This document shows, in pieces, positions 34,630 through 43,224 of a stretch of DNA of 64,000 nucleotides. Position numbers and translations under genes: made by a program. The notes beneath the pieces are model-generated. The model was not told the DNA's origin. It searched no databases and saw only the letters and a program-made list of their open reading frames with translations. The stretch comes from Phormidium ambiguum IAM M-71. Lineage in GTDB: Bacteria; Cyanobacteriota; Cyanobacteriia; Cyanobacteriales; Aerosakkonemataceae. Where the stretch lies: assembly GCF_001904725.1 (NCBI RefSeq), contig NZ_MRCE01000031.1:1-64000 (forward strand). The letters run 5' to 3'. Every line of letters starts with the position of its first letter. Position 1 is the first letter of the stretch.

Positions 34630-34788
34630 AAATCTGACTAGTTTAGATAGGCGCTAGTCAGATTACTTAATTCTTCATGATTCCAGCCAGCTTTCATTTT
34701 AATTTGGCTGCTATTTAAGTTGTGCTAACCCACATCGATACAACTCTAAAAGCAGAAAATTTTCACAATTAATCAAGGAAAGAATTCC

Positions 34789-35466
34789 ATGAGTAACATC
34801 CAACTGTATTTCGCTAAAGGTTCAACCTTTTCCCAAAGAACTCGCGTGGTTCTCTTAGAAAAAGGAATTGATTTTACCGCTACTGAAGTTGACTTACAAA
34901 ATAAACCAGATTGGTTCACTCAAATTTCTCGCTATGGCAAAGTTCCAGCGATTAAACATGGGGATGTAGAGTTATTTGAATCGAGTATTATTAATGAATA
35001 TCTCGAAGAAGTGTTTCCCAAACCACCTTTGTTACCAAGCGATCCGGCAGCTAAAGCGATCGCTCGCATTTGGATCGACTACGCTAACACCCGCTTAGTA
35101 CCTGCATTCAACAAACTCCTGCGCGGTAAGGATTCTACCGAACAAGAACAGGGAAGAAGAGAATTTTTAGAAGCTTTATTGTATGTTGAACAAGAAGGAA
35201 TCAGTAAATTATCTGGGAATGGGCCGTACTGGTTAGGAGAAAATTTCAGCTTAGTTGATATCAGCTTTTATCCTTGGTTTGAAAGGTTGCCTGTGTTGGA
35301 ACATTTCCGCCATTTCACCCTACCAACAGAAACACCTCGCTTGCAAGAATGGTGGAATGTTGTGCGCGATCGTCCATCCATTAAAGCAGTAGAAAATCCT
35401 ATTAGTTACTACATAGAAAGATTCACCAAGATTTTAGGTGAACCTGCTGTTGCCACTCAGAAATAG
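34789..35466 (+). CDS. Glutathione S-transferase, SspA/omega-like
   Basis: 225 residues. The thioredoxin-like domain reads [20 protein letters not shown] with Ser/Thr instead of a catalytic Cys-Pro, then [20 protein letters not shown] (cis-Pro and gamma-Glu site), and a helical C-terminal half. First gene of a plus-strand run with a CmcJ-like oxygenase, ssuA copy 3, amidase, SDR and TauE. In this setting it may cleave an ether, thioether or halide from the imported compound. Family certain, substrate unknown. Confidence 0.88.
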   Translation: MSNIQLYFAKGSTFSQRTRVVLLEKGIDFTATEVDLQNKPDWFTQISRYGKVPAIKHGDVELFESSIINEYLEEVFPKPPLLPSDPAAKAIARIWIDYANTRLVPAFNKLLRGKDSTEQEQGRREFLEALLYVEQEGISKLSGNGPYWLGENFSLVDISFYPWFERLPVLEHFRHFTLPTETPRLQEWWNVVRDRPSIKAVENPISYYIERFTKILGEPAVATQK

Positions 35467-35574
35467 GATCGGGATTTATGGATTTACTTGATGAACAGGA
35501 TTAATCAAGAAATCTGGTGAATCTGTAAATCCCGATTGCTATTTTTCCCTAACTCAAAACTCAAAACTTACTTT

Positions 35575-36450
35575 ATGAGTATATCTAACCAAGTTATTAA
35601 TCGCCCGGTTATTGAGGATTTACCTTACGTTGAGGCAGTTCTCAATTACTTGATTCCAATGGCAGAAAAGCCAGTCAATTATACTTTCGATCCGCCGCCT
35701 GGTATTCCGCGCCAGAGTGGGAGTTATGAGCCTCACAAATTGCCAATTCGCAATGGAAGATCGATCGCACATAACCTATCATTAGATCGAGAAGGTTTTG
35801 CTTTAGTTGCACATCACAGCAACGTTAATGACTTTTACGACGAAAACGAAATCTACAATGTCTACTACCCGGAAGCGGAAAAGCTGCTTTTAGAAATAAC
35901 GGGTGCAACTAGAGTTATAGTTTTCGATCATAACGTTCGTAATATTCACAAAGCGCAGAAGGGAGAGAACGGAGCAAAAGAACCTGTGAAGCGCGTACAC
36001 AACGACTTTACTGCCTCTTCCGGTTATTCTCGTGCGCGTGCAGTGCTAACAGCGTTAGGAGAGGAAGATCCAGAAGCGTTATTAAAGCATCGGTTTAGCA
36101 TAGTTAATGTTTGGCGATCGATCGCACAACCAGTTCAAGAATCACCATTGGCAGTGTGCGATGCCCAAAGTATTGCTCCTAGCGATCTGGTAGCTAGCGA
36201 TTTAGTATACCGCGATCGCATTGGTGAAACTTACGCTGTTACTTACAATCAAGCACAAAGATGGTTTTACTTTCCGCAAATGCGAACCCATGAAGCATTA
36301 CTTATCAAATGCTTCGACTCTGCACAAGATGGTAAAGCCAGATTTGCTGCCCATACCGCCTTTGAAGATCCCACCAGTCCAACAGATGCGCCGCCGCGTC
36401 AAAGCATCGAACTGCGAACATTAGTCTTTTATCCTGCTGAAAAACCATGA
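35575..36450 (+). CDS. CmcJ/NvfI-family (AsaB-like) oxidoreductase
   Basis: 291 residues from the ATG at 35575. The family includes cephamycin CmcJ and fungal NvfI/AsaB iron/2-oxoglutarate-type oxygenases. Marks: YYPEAEKLLLEITGATRVIVFDHNVR, VKRVHNDFTASSGYSRAR (H-x-D metal pair), NVWRSIAQPVQESPLAVCDA and the late WFYFPQMRTHEALLIKCFDS (distal His, 2-oxoglutarate side). So the H-x-D...H iron site is intact. Its stop overlaps the ssuA copy 3 start (ATGA), so the two are translationally coupled. Likely role: oxidative attack on the imported sulfur compound. Confidence 0.8.
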   Translation: MSISNQVINRPVIEDLPYVEAVLNYLIPMAEKPVNYTFDPPPGIPRQSGSYEPHKLPIRNGRSIAHNLSLDREGFALVAHHSNVNDFYDENEIYNVYYPEAEKLLLEITGATRVIVFDHNVRNIHKAQKGENGAKEPVKRVHNDFTASSGYSRARAVLTALGEEDPEALLKHRFSIVNVWRSIAQPVQESPLAVCDAQSIAPSDLVASDLVYRDRIGETYAVTYNQAQRWFYFPQMRTHEALLIKCFDSAQDGKARFAAHTAFEDPTSPTDAPPRQSIELRTLVFYPAEKP

Positions 36451-37496
36451 GATTAAAAAGACGAGAAGTATTGCTGGGGCTGACAAGCTTAGGTGTAACC
36501 TTAATTTCAGCCAGCTGTAATAACAACTCACCCAATCAAACTGCACAAACCAACCAAACTGCACCTGCAAATCAAACAGCTACTTCTCCTGTAGTTAGCA
36601 GCGGTTCCACAGCCAGTGGATCTAAAATACGCATTGGTTATCAAAGATTTTCCGAACTGGATTTGATTCGGACTCGTGGTGAACTGGACAAGCGTTTGAA
36701 GGAAAGAGGCTTTGCAGTTGATTGGGTGTTTTTCCAAGCAGGCCCACCAATGTTAGAAGCAATGAATGCAGGTAGTTTAGATTGGGGAGGTGTAGGAGAC
36801 ACGCCACCCATTTTTGCTCAAGCAGCAGGCGCTCAATTTTACTACGTTGGGCAGACTCCACGAGGCCCAAAAACACAAGATATTGTGGTGTTGAAAGATT
36901 CACCCATTCAAACACCTGCCGATCTCAAAGGCAAAAAAGTCGCACTTCAGAAAGGATCGAGTGCTCATTATTTATTGATTTCAACGTTACAAGAAAACAA
37001 TATTCCCGTTGATTCTGTTGAAATTGTCTCCCTTTCCCCATCAGATGCTCGTGCTGCCTTTGAGCAGGGTAAGATAGATGCTTGGTCGATTTGGGACCCT
37101 TTCTTAGCAGTAATTGAAAATACAGGGAAAATCCGCAATCTTAATGTTGGAAAAGATCGTCGGGCTTTTTTCCTCGCTTCTCAAAAGTTTGCCCAAGACA
37201 ACCCCGATTTAGTCAAAATAATTCTGGAAGAAGCTAAAAATAATGAGCAGTGGGGACAGAACAATACAAAAGTAATTGCTCAACAATTTTCCCAACAATT
37301 AAATATTGATGCCTCTATTTTGGAAATTGTTAACGAGCGGAGAAAGTGGGGACTTTTGCCGATCGATGATTCCGTTTTAACTGCTCAACAACAGGTAGCA
37401 GATACGTTTTATCAACTTAAGATTATCCCCAAACAAATTCAAGTCAAAGATGTCGCTTTGCCTTCCGATAGTTACGCCAAGTTATATCCTTCCTAG
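36447..37496 (+). CDS. ssuA: Sulfonate-binding lipoprotein, copy 3
   Basis: 349-residue SsuA-type binding protein. The N-terminus (MRLKRREVLLGLTSLGV) has a twin-arginine look and leads to lipobox ISASC, lipid-Cys24; a Gln/Thr/Asn-repeat linker runs to about 55. Blocks: VFFQAGPPMLEAMNAGSLDW, GDTPPIFAQAAG, DLKGKKVALQKGSSAHYLLI, DAWSIWDPFLAVIE. It overlaps the oxygenase gene by 4 bp, so the binding protein is tied to that enzyme and probably imports its substrate through SsuB/SsuC. Confidence 0.93.
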   Translation: MRLKRREVLLGLTSLGVTLISASCNNNSPNQTAQTNQTAPANQTATSPVVSSGSTASGSKIRIGYQRFSELDLIRTRGELDKRLKERGFAVDWVFFQAGPPMLEAMNAGSLDWGGVGDTPPIFAQAAGAQFYYVGQTPRGPKTQDIVVLKDSPIQTPADLKGKKVALQKGSSAHYLLISTLQENNIPVDSVEIVSLSPSDARAAFEQGKIDAWSIWDPFLAVIENTGKIRNLNVGKDRRAFFLASQKFAQDNPDLVKIILEEAKNNEQWGQNNTKVIAQQFSQQLNIDASILEIVNERRKWGLLPIDDSVLTAQQQVADTFYQLKIIPKQIQVKDVALPSDSYAKLYPS

Positions 37497-37550
37497 TTAG
37501 ACTTTTTGGTTGATCTGGTGAAATTTGGCTTTTGAACAAGGATATTTTTT

Positions 37551-38969
37551 ATGAGCAAAATACAAGCAGATGTTGAAGATTTTTCTGCGATCGCTCTTAA
37601 TCAGCACTACAAAGATCGTACCCTTTCACCTGTTGAAGTGACAAAAGCTGCTTTAAGCCGCATTGCTATATATCAAAAACTAGTGAATGCGTTTGTCTTG
37701 GTGGATGAAGAAAAAGCACTGGCAGATGCAAGAGATTCTGAGGCACGTTGGTTCAAAGGGGAGCCTTTAGGTTTTGTAGATGGCATTCCTACGACTGTCA
37801 AAGATTTGTTGCTGACTAAAGGTTGGGCAACTTTACGCGGAAGTAAAGCTATTTCACCCGATCAATTATGGAATGAAGATGCTCCGGCAGTTGCTCATCT
37901 GCGATCGCAAGGAGCAGTATTTCTCGGCAAAACCACTACCTCAGAGTTTGGTTGGAAAGGCGTGACTGATTCTCCCTTAACCGGAATCACGCGCAATCCC
38001 TGGAACATCGATCGCACTCCCGGTGGTAGTAGTGGTGGCGCAGCAGTTGCCGCTGCTTTAGGATTGGGAACACTCCATGTCAGTACTGATGGGGGTGGCT
38101 CAACTCGATTGCCAGCCGCATTTACGGGTGTGTTTGGCTTCAAACCCACCTTTGGGCGAGTGCCGGGATATCCTTCGGCACACACAACAACTTTGTTTCA
38201 CATTGGGGCGACTACTCGCACGGTAGAAGATGCGGCAGTTTTGCTCAATGCGATCGCTCATCCCGATCCTCGTGATTGGTATACCTTACCGGAAAACTTC
38301 GAGGATTATCTCCAGTATTTAGAAAAAAGCGTCTCAGGACTACGAATTGCTTACAGTCCCCGCTTGGGTTATGGTGATGTGGAACCGGAAGTGGCTGCAT
38401 TGGTGGAAGCAGCGGTAAAAGTTTTTGCAGAACTGGGAGCGATCGTAGAAGAAGTCGATCCCGGTTTTAAAAATCCCTTCCCCATTTTTCGGATTTTTTG
38501 GACTACAGGAGCCGCTAAACTATTGCGATCGTTTAGTCCAGAACAATTAGCATTAGTGGAAGATGGATTACGGGCATCGGCAGAAGCAGGCGATCGCGTT
38601 TCCCTCACAGAGTATCAAAATGCTCTGGATGCACGAGAATTTCTGGGACGAAAGTTAAGTCTTTTTCATCAAAAATACGATCTGCTGCTCACTCCCACCT
38701 TACCAATCACAGCATTTCCGGTGGGACAGGCTTCTCCTCAGTCAGATCTTTACCCACCCGGACTCAACTGGACACCTTTCACTTATCCATTTAACTTGAC
38801 TCAACAACCAGCGGCTTCCGTTCCCGTTGGATTTACCCAAGCGGGTTTACCTGTTGGACTGCAAATTATTGCCGCAAAATATCACGATGTATTGGTGCTA
38901 AAAGCGGCGAAAGCATATCAAAATTTGCATCCATTCAAATTGCCAGAACGAAGTCTGATTTTGACATAA
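37551..38969 (+). CDS. Amidase signature-family hydrolase
   Basis: 472 residues. The Ser-cisSer-Lys triad can be placed: K84 (TTVKD), S160 in TPGGSSGG and S184 in STDGGGSTRLP, with 24 residues between the serines as in known members. Cytoplasmic by lack of signal. It hydrolyses a C-N amide bond; the substrate is not readable from sequence, but the operon (sulfonate-binding protein, oxygenase, GST, SDR, TauE) suggests an amide-containing sulfur compound. The ribosome-binding site is AAGGA; 54 bp after ssuA copy 3. Confidence 0.9.
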   Translation: MSKIQADVEDFSAIALNQHYKDRTLSPVEVTKAALSRIAIYQKLVNAFVLVDEEKALADARDSEARWFKGEPLGFVDGIPTTVKDLLLTKGWATLRGSKAISPDQLWNEDAPAVAHLRSQGAVFLGKTTTSEFGWKGVTDSPLTGITRNPWNIDRTPGGSSGGAAVAAALGLGTLHVSTDGGGSTRLPAAFTGVFGFKPTFGRVPGYPSAHTTTLFHIGATTRTVEDAAVLLNAIAHPDPRDWYTLPENFEDYLQYLEKSVSGLRIAYSPRLGYGDVEPEVAALVEAAVKVFAELGAIVEEVDPGFKNPFPIFRIFWTTGAAKLLRSFSPEQLALVEDGLRASAEAGDRVSLTEYQNALDAREFLGRKLSLFHQKYDLLLTPTLPITAFPVGQASPQSDLYPPGLNWTPFTYPFNLTQQPAASVPVGFTQAGLPVGLQIIAAKYHDVLVLKAAKAYQNLHPFKLPERSLILT

Positions 38970-38992
38970 AACCTATTTCATGGGATCTAATT

Positions 38993-39793
38993 ATGAGTTT
39001 AGAATTGGGATTGACTGGGAAAAGTGCGATCGTCACAGGTGGTAGTGCAGGTATTGGTTTTGCCACTGCCAAAGCATTGTATAAAGAAGGCGTGAGTGTG
39101 GCGATCGCTGCTCGTGATGTCGATCGATTAGAGAAAGCTGCAAATGAAATTCGAGAATTACCGAATCAAGGAAACAAAGTATTAGCAATTCCTGCTGATA
39201 TCACCAAAGCAGAAGACATTGAAACTCTTGTTTCCAAAACATTAGCAACCTTCGGACAAATTGACATCTTAATCAATAATGCTGGCTCGGCTCGTGCTGG
39301 CTCATTTTTGGATTTAGGAGACGATGCTTTTCTTGAGGCTTGGAACTTAAAATTATTGGGCTACATTCGTTTAGTCAGAGCAATCGTACCCGATCAAATT
39401 AATCGCAAAGATGGACGAATTGTTAATATTATTGGTGGAGCCGGACGTACTCCTCGACCTAACTTTTTACCTGGTGGTACGGCTAACGCCGCATTGCTAA
39501 ATTTTACCAGAGGAATTTCTTCAGAACTGGCGCAACATAATATTAGAATTAACGCAATTTCACCGGGATTAACTGCAACAGAAAGAGCCGAACGTCTTGC
39601 AGAACAAAGGGCGCAATCACAGGGAGTTAGCGTTGAACAAATAAAAGCAGAATCTCTTAAAGCGATTCCTTTAGGTAAACTTGTGCAACCAGAAGCGATC
39701 GCAAATCTAGCACTATTTTTAGTTTCTGATTTAGCTGCTTCAATTACAGGAGCCGAATTTCTAGTAGATGGAGGTCAAACTCCCGGAGTTTGA
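38993..39793 (+). CDS. Short-chain dehydrogenase/reductase (SDR)
   Basis: 266-residue classical-type SDR: cofactor motif TGGSAGIGFATA (about 17-28), NNAGSA (about 93-98), and a catalytic region where the usual Y-x-x-x-K is replaced by GGTANAALLNFTRG, so the tyrosine is missing or shifted. The C-terminus has the substrate-loop and LVDGGQTPG ending. It resembles SDRs found with amidases and TauE in degradative clusters. 23 bp after the amidase gene and 14 bp before TauE. Confidence 0.85.
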   Translation: MSLELGLTGKSAIVTGGSAGIGFATAKALYKEGVSVAIAARDVDRLEKAANEIRELPNQGNKVLAIPADITKAEDIETLVSKTLATFGQIDILINNAGSARAGSFLDLGDDAFLEAWNLKLLGYIRLVRAIVPDQINRKDGRIVNIIGGAGRTPRPNFLPGGTANAALLNFTRGISSELAQHNIRINAISPGLTATERAERLAEQRAQSQGVSVEQIKAESLKAIPLGKLVQPEAIANLALFLVSDLAASITGAEFLVDGGQTPGV

Positions 39794-39807
39794 AATATTA
39801 GCAGTTC

Positions 39808-40590
39808 ATGATTCCTCTCTTATCTTTACCATTAATTGATACGCTCCTACTCTTCGGTACAGCCTTCATTGCGGGTGGACTAAATGCTGTTGCGGGTGGG
39901 GGCAGTTTTATTACTTTTCCGACACTCATTTTTACAGGAGTTCCGCCGATCGCTGCCAATGCCACTAATAATACTGCTTTGTGGGTGGCTACACTCGCAA
40001 GTGTAGGAGCTTACCGGAAAGATTTCCACATCGAACGACGGACACTGTTAATCCTGGGTTTGACTAGCTTAATCGGTGGGATGTTAGGATCGATCGCGCT
40101 GCTGTATACTTCTGCTAATGTTTTCAGAGCGTTGATTCCCTATTTGTTATTGTTAGCAACGCTAGTATTTACATTTGGCGATCGTCTCAAAGCTTGGTTT
40201 TACAGATGGAGTAAAAAGTCTTCATCCGACTCTCCTCCATTTTTCAAAGTGGTGTTAGCGCAATTGGCGATCTCAATTTATGGGGGATTTTTCGGGGCAG
40301 GTCTAGGAATTTTAATGTTAGCAACCTTAGTGTTTTTAGGCATTAAAAATATTCACACTATGAATGCCTTTAAAACATTTTTAGGTGGCTGCATTGGTGG
40401 GATTGCGATCGTTCCCTTCGTTTTCGCTGGAGTAATTTTTTGGCACCAGGCAATTTTGATGGCAGTCGGTGCTTCGCTAGGGGGTTACTTAATCGCTCAT
40501 TATTCCCGTAGAATTCAACCCATCTTAATTCGGCGATTTGTCATAGTTGTTGCCTTTACCATGACAACCTATTTCTTTATACATGGTTAG
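39808..40590 (+). CDS. TauE/SafE sulfite exporter family protein, copy 3
   Basis: 260 residues, two-repeat membrane protein: IAGGLNAVAGGGSFITFPTL (about 21-40) and GGFFGAGLGILMLATLVFLG (about 158-177), each starting a half. This lineage (GGGSF) differs from copies 1 and 2. Last gene of the six-gene operon, presumably exporting sulfite or an organic anion left by the pathway. A strong hairpin follows the stop. Confidence 0.88.
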   Translation: MIPLLSLPLIDTLLLFGTAFIAGGLNAVAGGGSFITFPTLIFTGVPPIAANATNNTALWVATLASVGAYRKDFHIERRTLLILGLTSLIGGMLGSIALLYTSANVFRALIPYLLLLATLVFTFGDRLKAWFYRWSKKSSSDSPPFFKVVLAQLAISIYGGFFGAGLGILMLATLVFLGIKNIHTMNAFKTFLGGCIGGIAIVPFVFAGVIFWHQAILMAVGASLGGYLIAHYSRRIQPILIRRFVIVVAFTMTTYFFIHG

Positions 40591-40600
40591 ATAAAAGCCT

Positions 40601-40633
40601 AGATCTCCGACTTCTTTAAGAAGTCGGAGATCT
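40601..40633 (+). terminator. Hairpin ending the 34.8-40.6 kb operon
   Basis: Perfect inverted repeat with arms AGATCTCCGACTTCTT (40601-40616) and its complement (40618-40633). There is no U-run after it, so it may instead be a dispersed hairpin repeat. It lies 10 bp after the TauE stop. Confidence 0.55.
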
Positions 40634-40741
40634 GATAAATTAACAAGCGCCAGCTTAAAATTATACAGATTAGGAATCTAAATCATGGCAAAACTAAGAC
40701 TAGCAGACGGAACTATTTAAACGACTGAAGTGTTCAACTAT

Positions 40742-41779
40742 TTAAGGTGCTGGACTAGGATATTTAACATTAACAGCATCAATTTCTGCCAAAATATCCT
40801 TGTCAAGTACCACATCTACACTAGATAAATTTTCGTGCAATTGTTCTATAGTTGTCGCCCCAATAATTGTACTAGTAACAAACCAGCGACTCCGTACAAA
40901 TGCTAAAGCAAGTTGAGTAGGTGACAGATTATATTTATGGGCAATTTCTACATAAGCTGCCACTGCTTCATTGACATTTGGTTTATGATATCGTTGCCCA
41001 AAATTTGGAAATAAACTAATCCGGGTATTCTCTGGTTTTTCATTCACATACTTACCAGATAAGTAACCAAAGCCTAAAGGACTATAAGCTAATAGTCCGA
41101 TATTTTCTTGATAGCAAGCTTCCGCTAATGCCGAATCAAATACTCGGTTAATTAAATTGTAAGCATTCTGAATTGAAACAACTTTTGGTAATCCTAATTG
41201 TTTAGCAACATGACTAAACTCGCTCACACCCCAAGGTGTTTCATTACTTAAACCCAAATAACGAATTTTACCAGCTTGAATTAGATCGGCAAATACTGAT
41301 AACTGTTCGGCAATAGGTACAGTATCTCTTTCCTGTTGTGGGTCATAAATTGTTTGCCCAAAAGTGGGAACATAGCGATCGGGCCAATGAATCTGGTACA
41401 AATCTATATAATCAGTTTGTAATCGCCTCAAACTATTCTCAACAGCTTGTTTAACGTTGTCTTTTTTGATTTCTTGCGCCCCATCTCTAACCCATTTAAG
41501 CGATCGACCCGGCCCCGCTATTTTAGTAGCAATAATCAATTTATCTCGCTGTTGGTGTTGTAACCATTCACCAATGTAAGCTTCTGTTTTTCCATAAGTT
41601 TCGGCACGTGGAGGTACGGGATACATTTCTGCCGTATCAATGAAATTAACGCCATAACTAACAGCGTAATCTAATTGTTTATGAGCTTCTTCAATTGAAT
41701 TTTGATGCCCAAAAGTCATTGTTCCCAGGCAGATTTCGGAAACCTTAAGGTCACTTTCACCAAGTTTTTTGTATTCCAT
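40742..41779 (-). CDS. Aldo/keto reductase, Tas-like
   Basis: 345-residue NADPH-dependent oxidoreductase with the (beta/alpha)8 fold. Tetrad positions: D in FIDTAEMYP (about 47-55) with the Tyr of the same block, K in IIATKIAG, and H in LYQIHWPDRY. The insert between strands 4 and 5 (TFGQTIYDPQQERDTVPIAE) is typical of Tas/YghZ-type members. The C-terminal cofactor site STIIGATTIEQLHENL is present. Likely reduces aldehydes, such as those released by desulfonation. 208 bp downstream of tauD on the same strand, with a repeat between them. Confidence 0.9.
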   Translation of the reverse strand: MEYKKLGESDLKVSEICLGTMTFGHQNSIEEAHKQLDYAVSYGVNFIDTAEMYPVPPRAETYGKTEAYIGEWLQHQQRDKLIIATKIAGPGRSLKWVRDGAQEIKKDNVKQAVENSLRRLQTDYIDLYQIHWPDRYVPTFGQTIYDPQQERDTVPIAEQLSVFADLIQAGKIRYLGLSNETPWGVSEFSHVAKQLGLPKVVSIQNAYNLINRVFDSALAEACYQENIGLLAYSPLGFGYLSGKYVNEKPENTRISLFPNFGQRYHKPNVNEAVAAYVEIAHKYNLSPTQLALAFVRSRWFVTSTIIGATTIEQLHENLSSVDVVLDKDILAEIDAVNVKYPSPAP

Positions 41780-41890
41780 AAATTTGATTGATTTTTTCTC
41801 CTAAATAACCAGGCAAAACTTAACTTAACTGAGATCTTGCACCAAGAGGCAGAGACGTTGTATACAACGTCTCTACAATATCGTAATGGG

Positions 41891-41959
41891 ACTTACGCAG
41901 AGACTCTAGATATAGGGGCAACCACATGGGGATTGCCCCTACTCATAATTCGCGTAAGT
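41891..41959. repeat. Nested palindromic repeat
   Basis: Outer arms ACTTACGC / GCGTAAGT and inner arms AGGGGCAA / TTGCCCCT (41914-41921, 41933-41940). A dispersed cyanobacterial type, in the spacer between the AKR and tauD genes. Confidence 0.65.
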
Positions 41960-41987
41960 TACAACATCCTTACAATGTATCTAATTC

Positions 41988-42920
41988 CTAATTTTGATTG
42001 TAAGTAGAAGAATCGCCTTTGATAGCTTCACTATGTTTGCCATCAATGCTAACAGGAAGATCGCCTGCGATCGTCACTCGTTGTACGCGCCGAGGTTGAT
42101 TATCATAATCATAAATCGCATAATGTTGGGTAGCGCGATTATCCCAAAATGCTACATCGCCAACTTTCCAACGCCAGCGAACCGTATTTTCAGGACGAGT
42201 AACATAAGATTGCAACAGTCGGATAATATCATCTGATTCAGTTGTTGATAAGCCTTGAATCTGACGCACAAAACCACCAATAAACAGCCCACGTTCGCCC
42301 GATTCAGGATGAACGCGCACCACAGGATGTAGGGTTTCGTATACAGTTGAAGTGAAAACTTTTCGGTAAGATTTGGTTTCTTCGGAAAGATTAACAGCTG
42401 CTTCTGCATAGTCGTAAGCGTTGCTATGCACAGCCCAAAGTTGATCTGCTAGATTCTTGAGAGCAAGTGGTAAGTCTTGGTATGCTGTAACGCTATTTGC
42501 CCAAATGGTATCACCACCTGCGGGAGGAATGTCGATCGCACGCAACACAGAACCCAGCGGAGGACGATCGACAAAGGTAACATCAGTATGCCAGTTATTC
42601 GCACGGGCAGCAGTTCGACCATAATCCAAATCCAGAACTTCTTGATGTCCCTCAAGCGACGGTACTGTGGGATGCGCTGTGGTGAGTTGACCGAAACGAC
42701 GCGCAAAAGCAACTTGTCCATCAGCATCAAGTTGTTGATTGCGGAAAAAAATCACTTTGTGTTTAATTAAAGCTTGGCGAATTTTGTCGATCGTGTCATC
42801 GCTAAGGTTTGCACTCAAGTCAACACCAAGGATTTTCGCGCCGATGCGTCCAGAAATCGGATGAATTTCTAATGTTTGAGAAATTTGTGTGTCTTTGTCT
42901 TCAGTCAGGATTGGACTCAT
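41988..42920 (-). CDS. tauD: TauD/TfdA-family dioxygenase
   Basis: Iron(II)/2-oxoglutarate dioxygenase of 310 residues. The facial triad is visible: H111 and D113 in NNWHTDVTF, and H266 in RATQHYAIYD; R281 or a neighbour would bind 2-oxoglutarate. TauD members hydroxylate taurine or other sulfonates and sulfate esters, releasing sulfite or sulfate and an aldehyde. The ribosome-binding site is TGGAGA. The palindrome GTTAGA-N3-TCTAAC and a weak copy of the shared motif lie 176 and 207 bp upstream. Taurine itself is not proven as substrate; alkylsulfatase-type specificity is possible. Confidence 0.9.
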   Translation of the reverse strand: MSPILTEDKDTQISQTLEIHPISGRIGAKILGVDLSANLSDDTIDKIRQALIKHKVIFFRNQQLDADGQVAFARRFGQLTTAHPTVPSLEGHQEVLDLDYGRTAARANNWHTDVTFVDRPPLGSVLRAIDIPPAGGDTIWANSVTAYQDLPLALKNLADQLWAVHSNAYDYAEAAVNLSEETKSYRKVFTSTVYETLHPVVRVHPESGERGLFIGGFVRQIQGLSTTESDDIIRLLQSYVTRPENTVRWRWKVGDVAFWDNRATQHYAIYDYDNQPRRVQRVTIAGDLPVSIDGKHSEAIKGDSSTYNQN

Positions 42921-43095
42921 AATTTTTTCTCCAGTTGGAAGTCAAAAGTGGCGATGTGCTGTAGCAGTATCCCTGCGGGAATCGGGAAAGGAAACAAAGA
43001 ATGGAACGGGTAACAGGGTGTAATGCAGAGACAGAGGTTGTCCGAAAAATGTGGATAGCTAATTAGAGACATCTAGCTTCGATGCAAAGAAAATT

Positions 43096-43110
43096 GTTAG
43101 ATGCTCTAAC
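43096..43110. promoter_or_regulatory. Palindrome GTTAGA-TGC-TCTAAC upstream of tauD
   Basis: Perfect 6+6 bp inverted repeat with a 3-bp spacer, 175 bp upstream of the tauD ATG. Identical arms occur at 50047 and 61613. The TTAGA-N3-TCTAA core fits a T-N11-A LysR-type site. Confidence 0.55.
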
Positions 43111-43126
43111 TAAATTGATTAAAATT

Positions 43127-43147
43127 ATTATCCAGTATACCTATCGA
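43127..43147 (-). promoter_or_regulatory. Shared sulfur-island motif, weak site 13
   Basis: On the minus strand TCGATAGGTATACTGGATAA+T, which matches site 7 at about 15 of 21 positions. It lies 17 bp from the palindrome. Weakest of the set. Confidence 0.3.
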
Positions 43148-43224
43148 TTTAGTCAAGATTAAAAAAATGGGGGATGGGGAAAATATTTAACTACCTCTTC
43201 AACTCTCCCTATCTCCCCACCTCC

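Noticed and set aside
40684-40719. Eleven-codon frame MAKLRLADGTI
   Set aside because: Too short to judge; may be the start of a lost gene but nothing follows in any frame.
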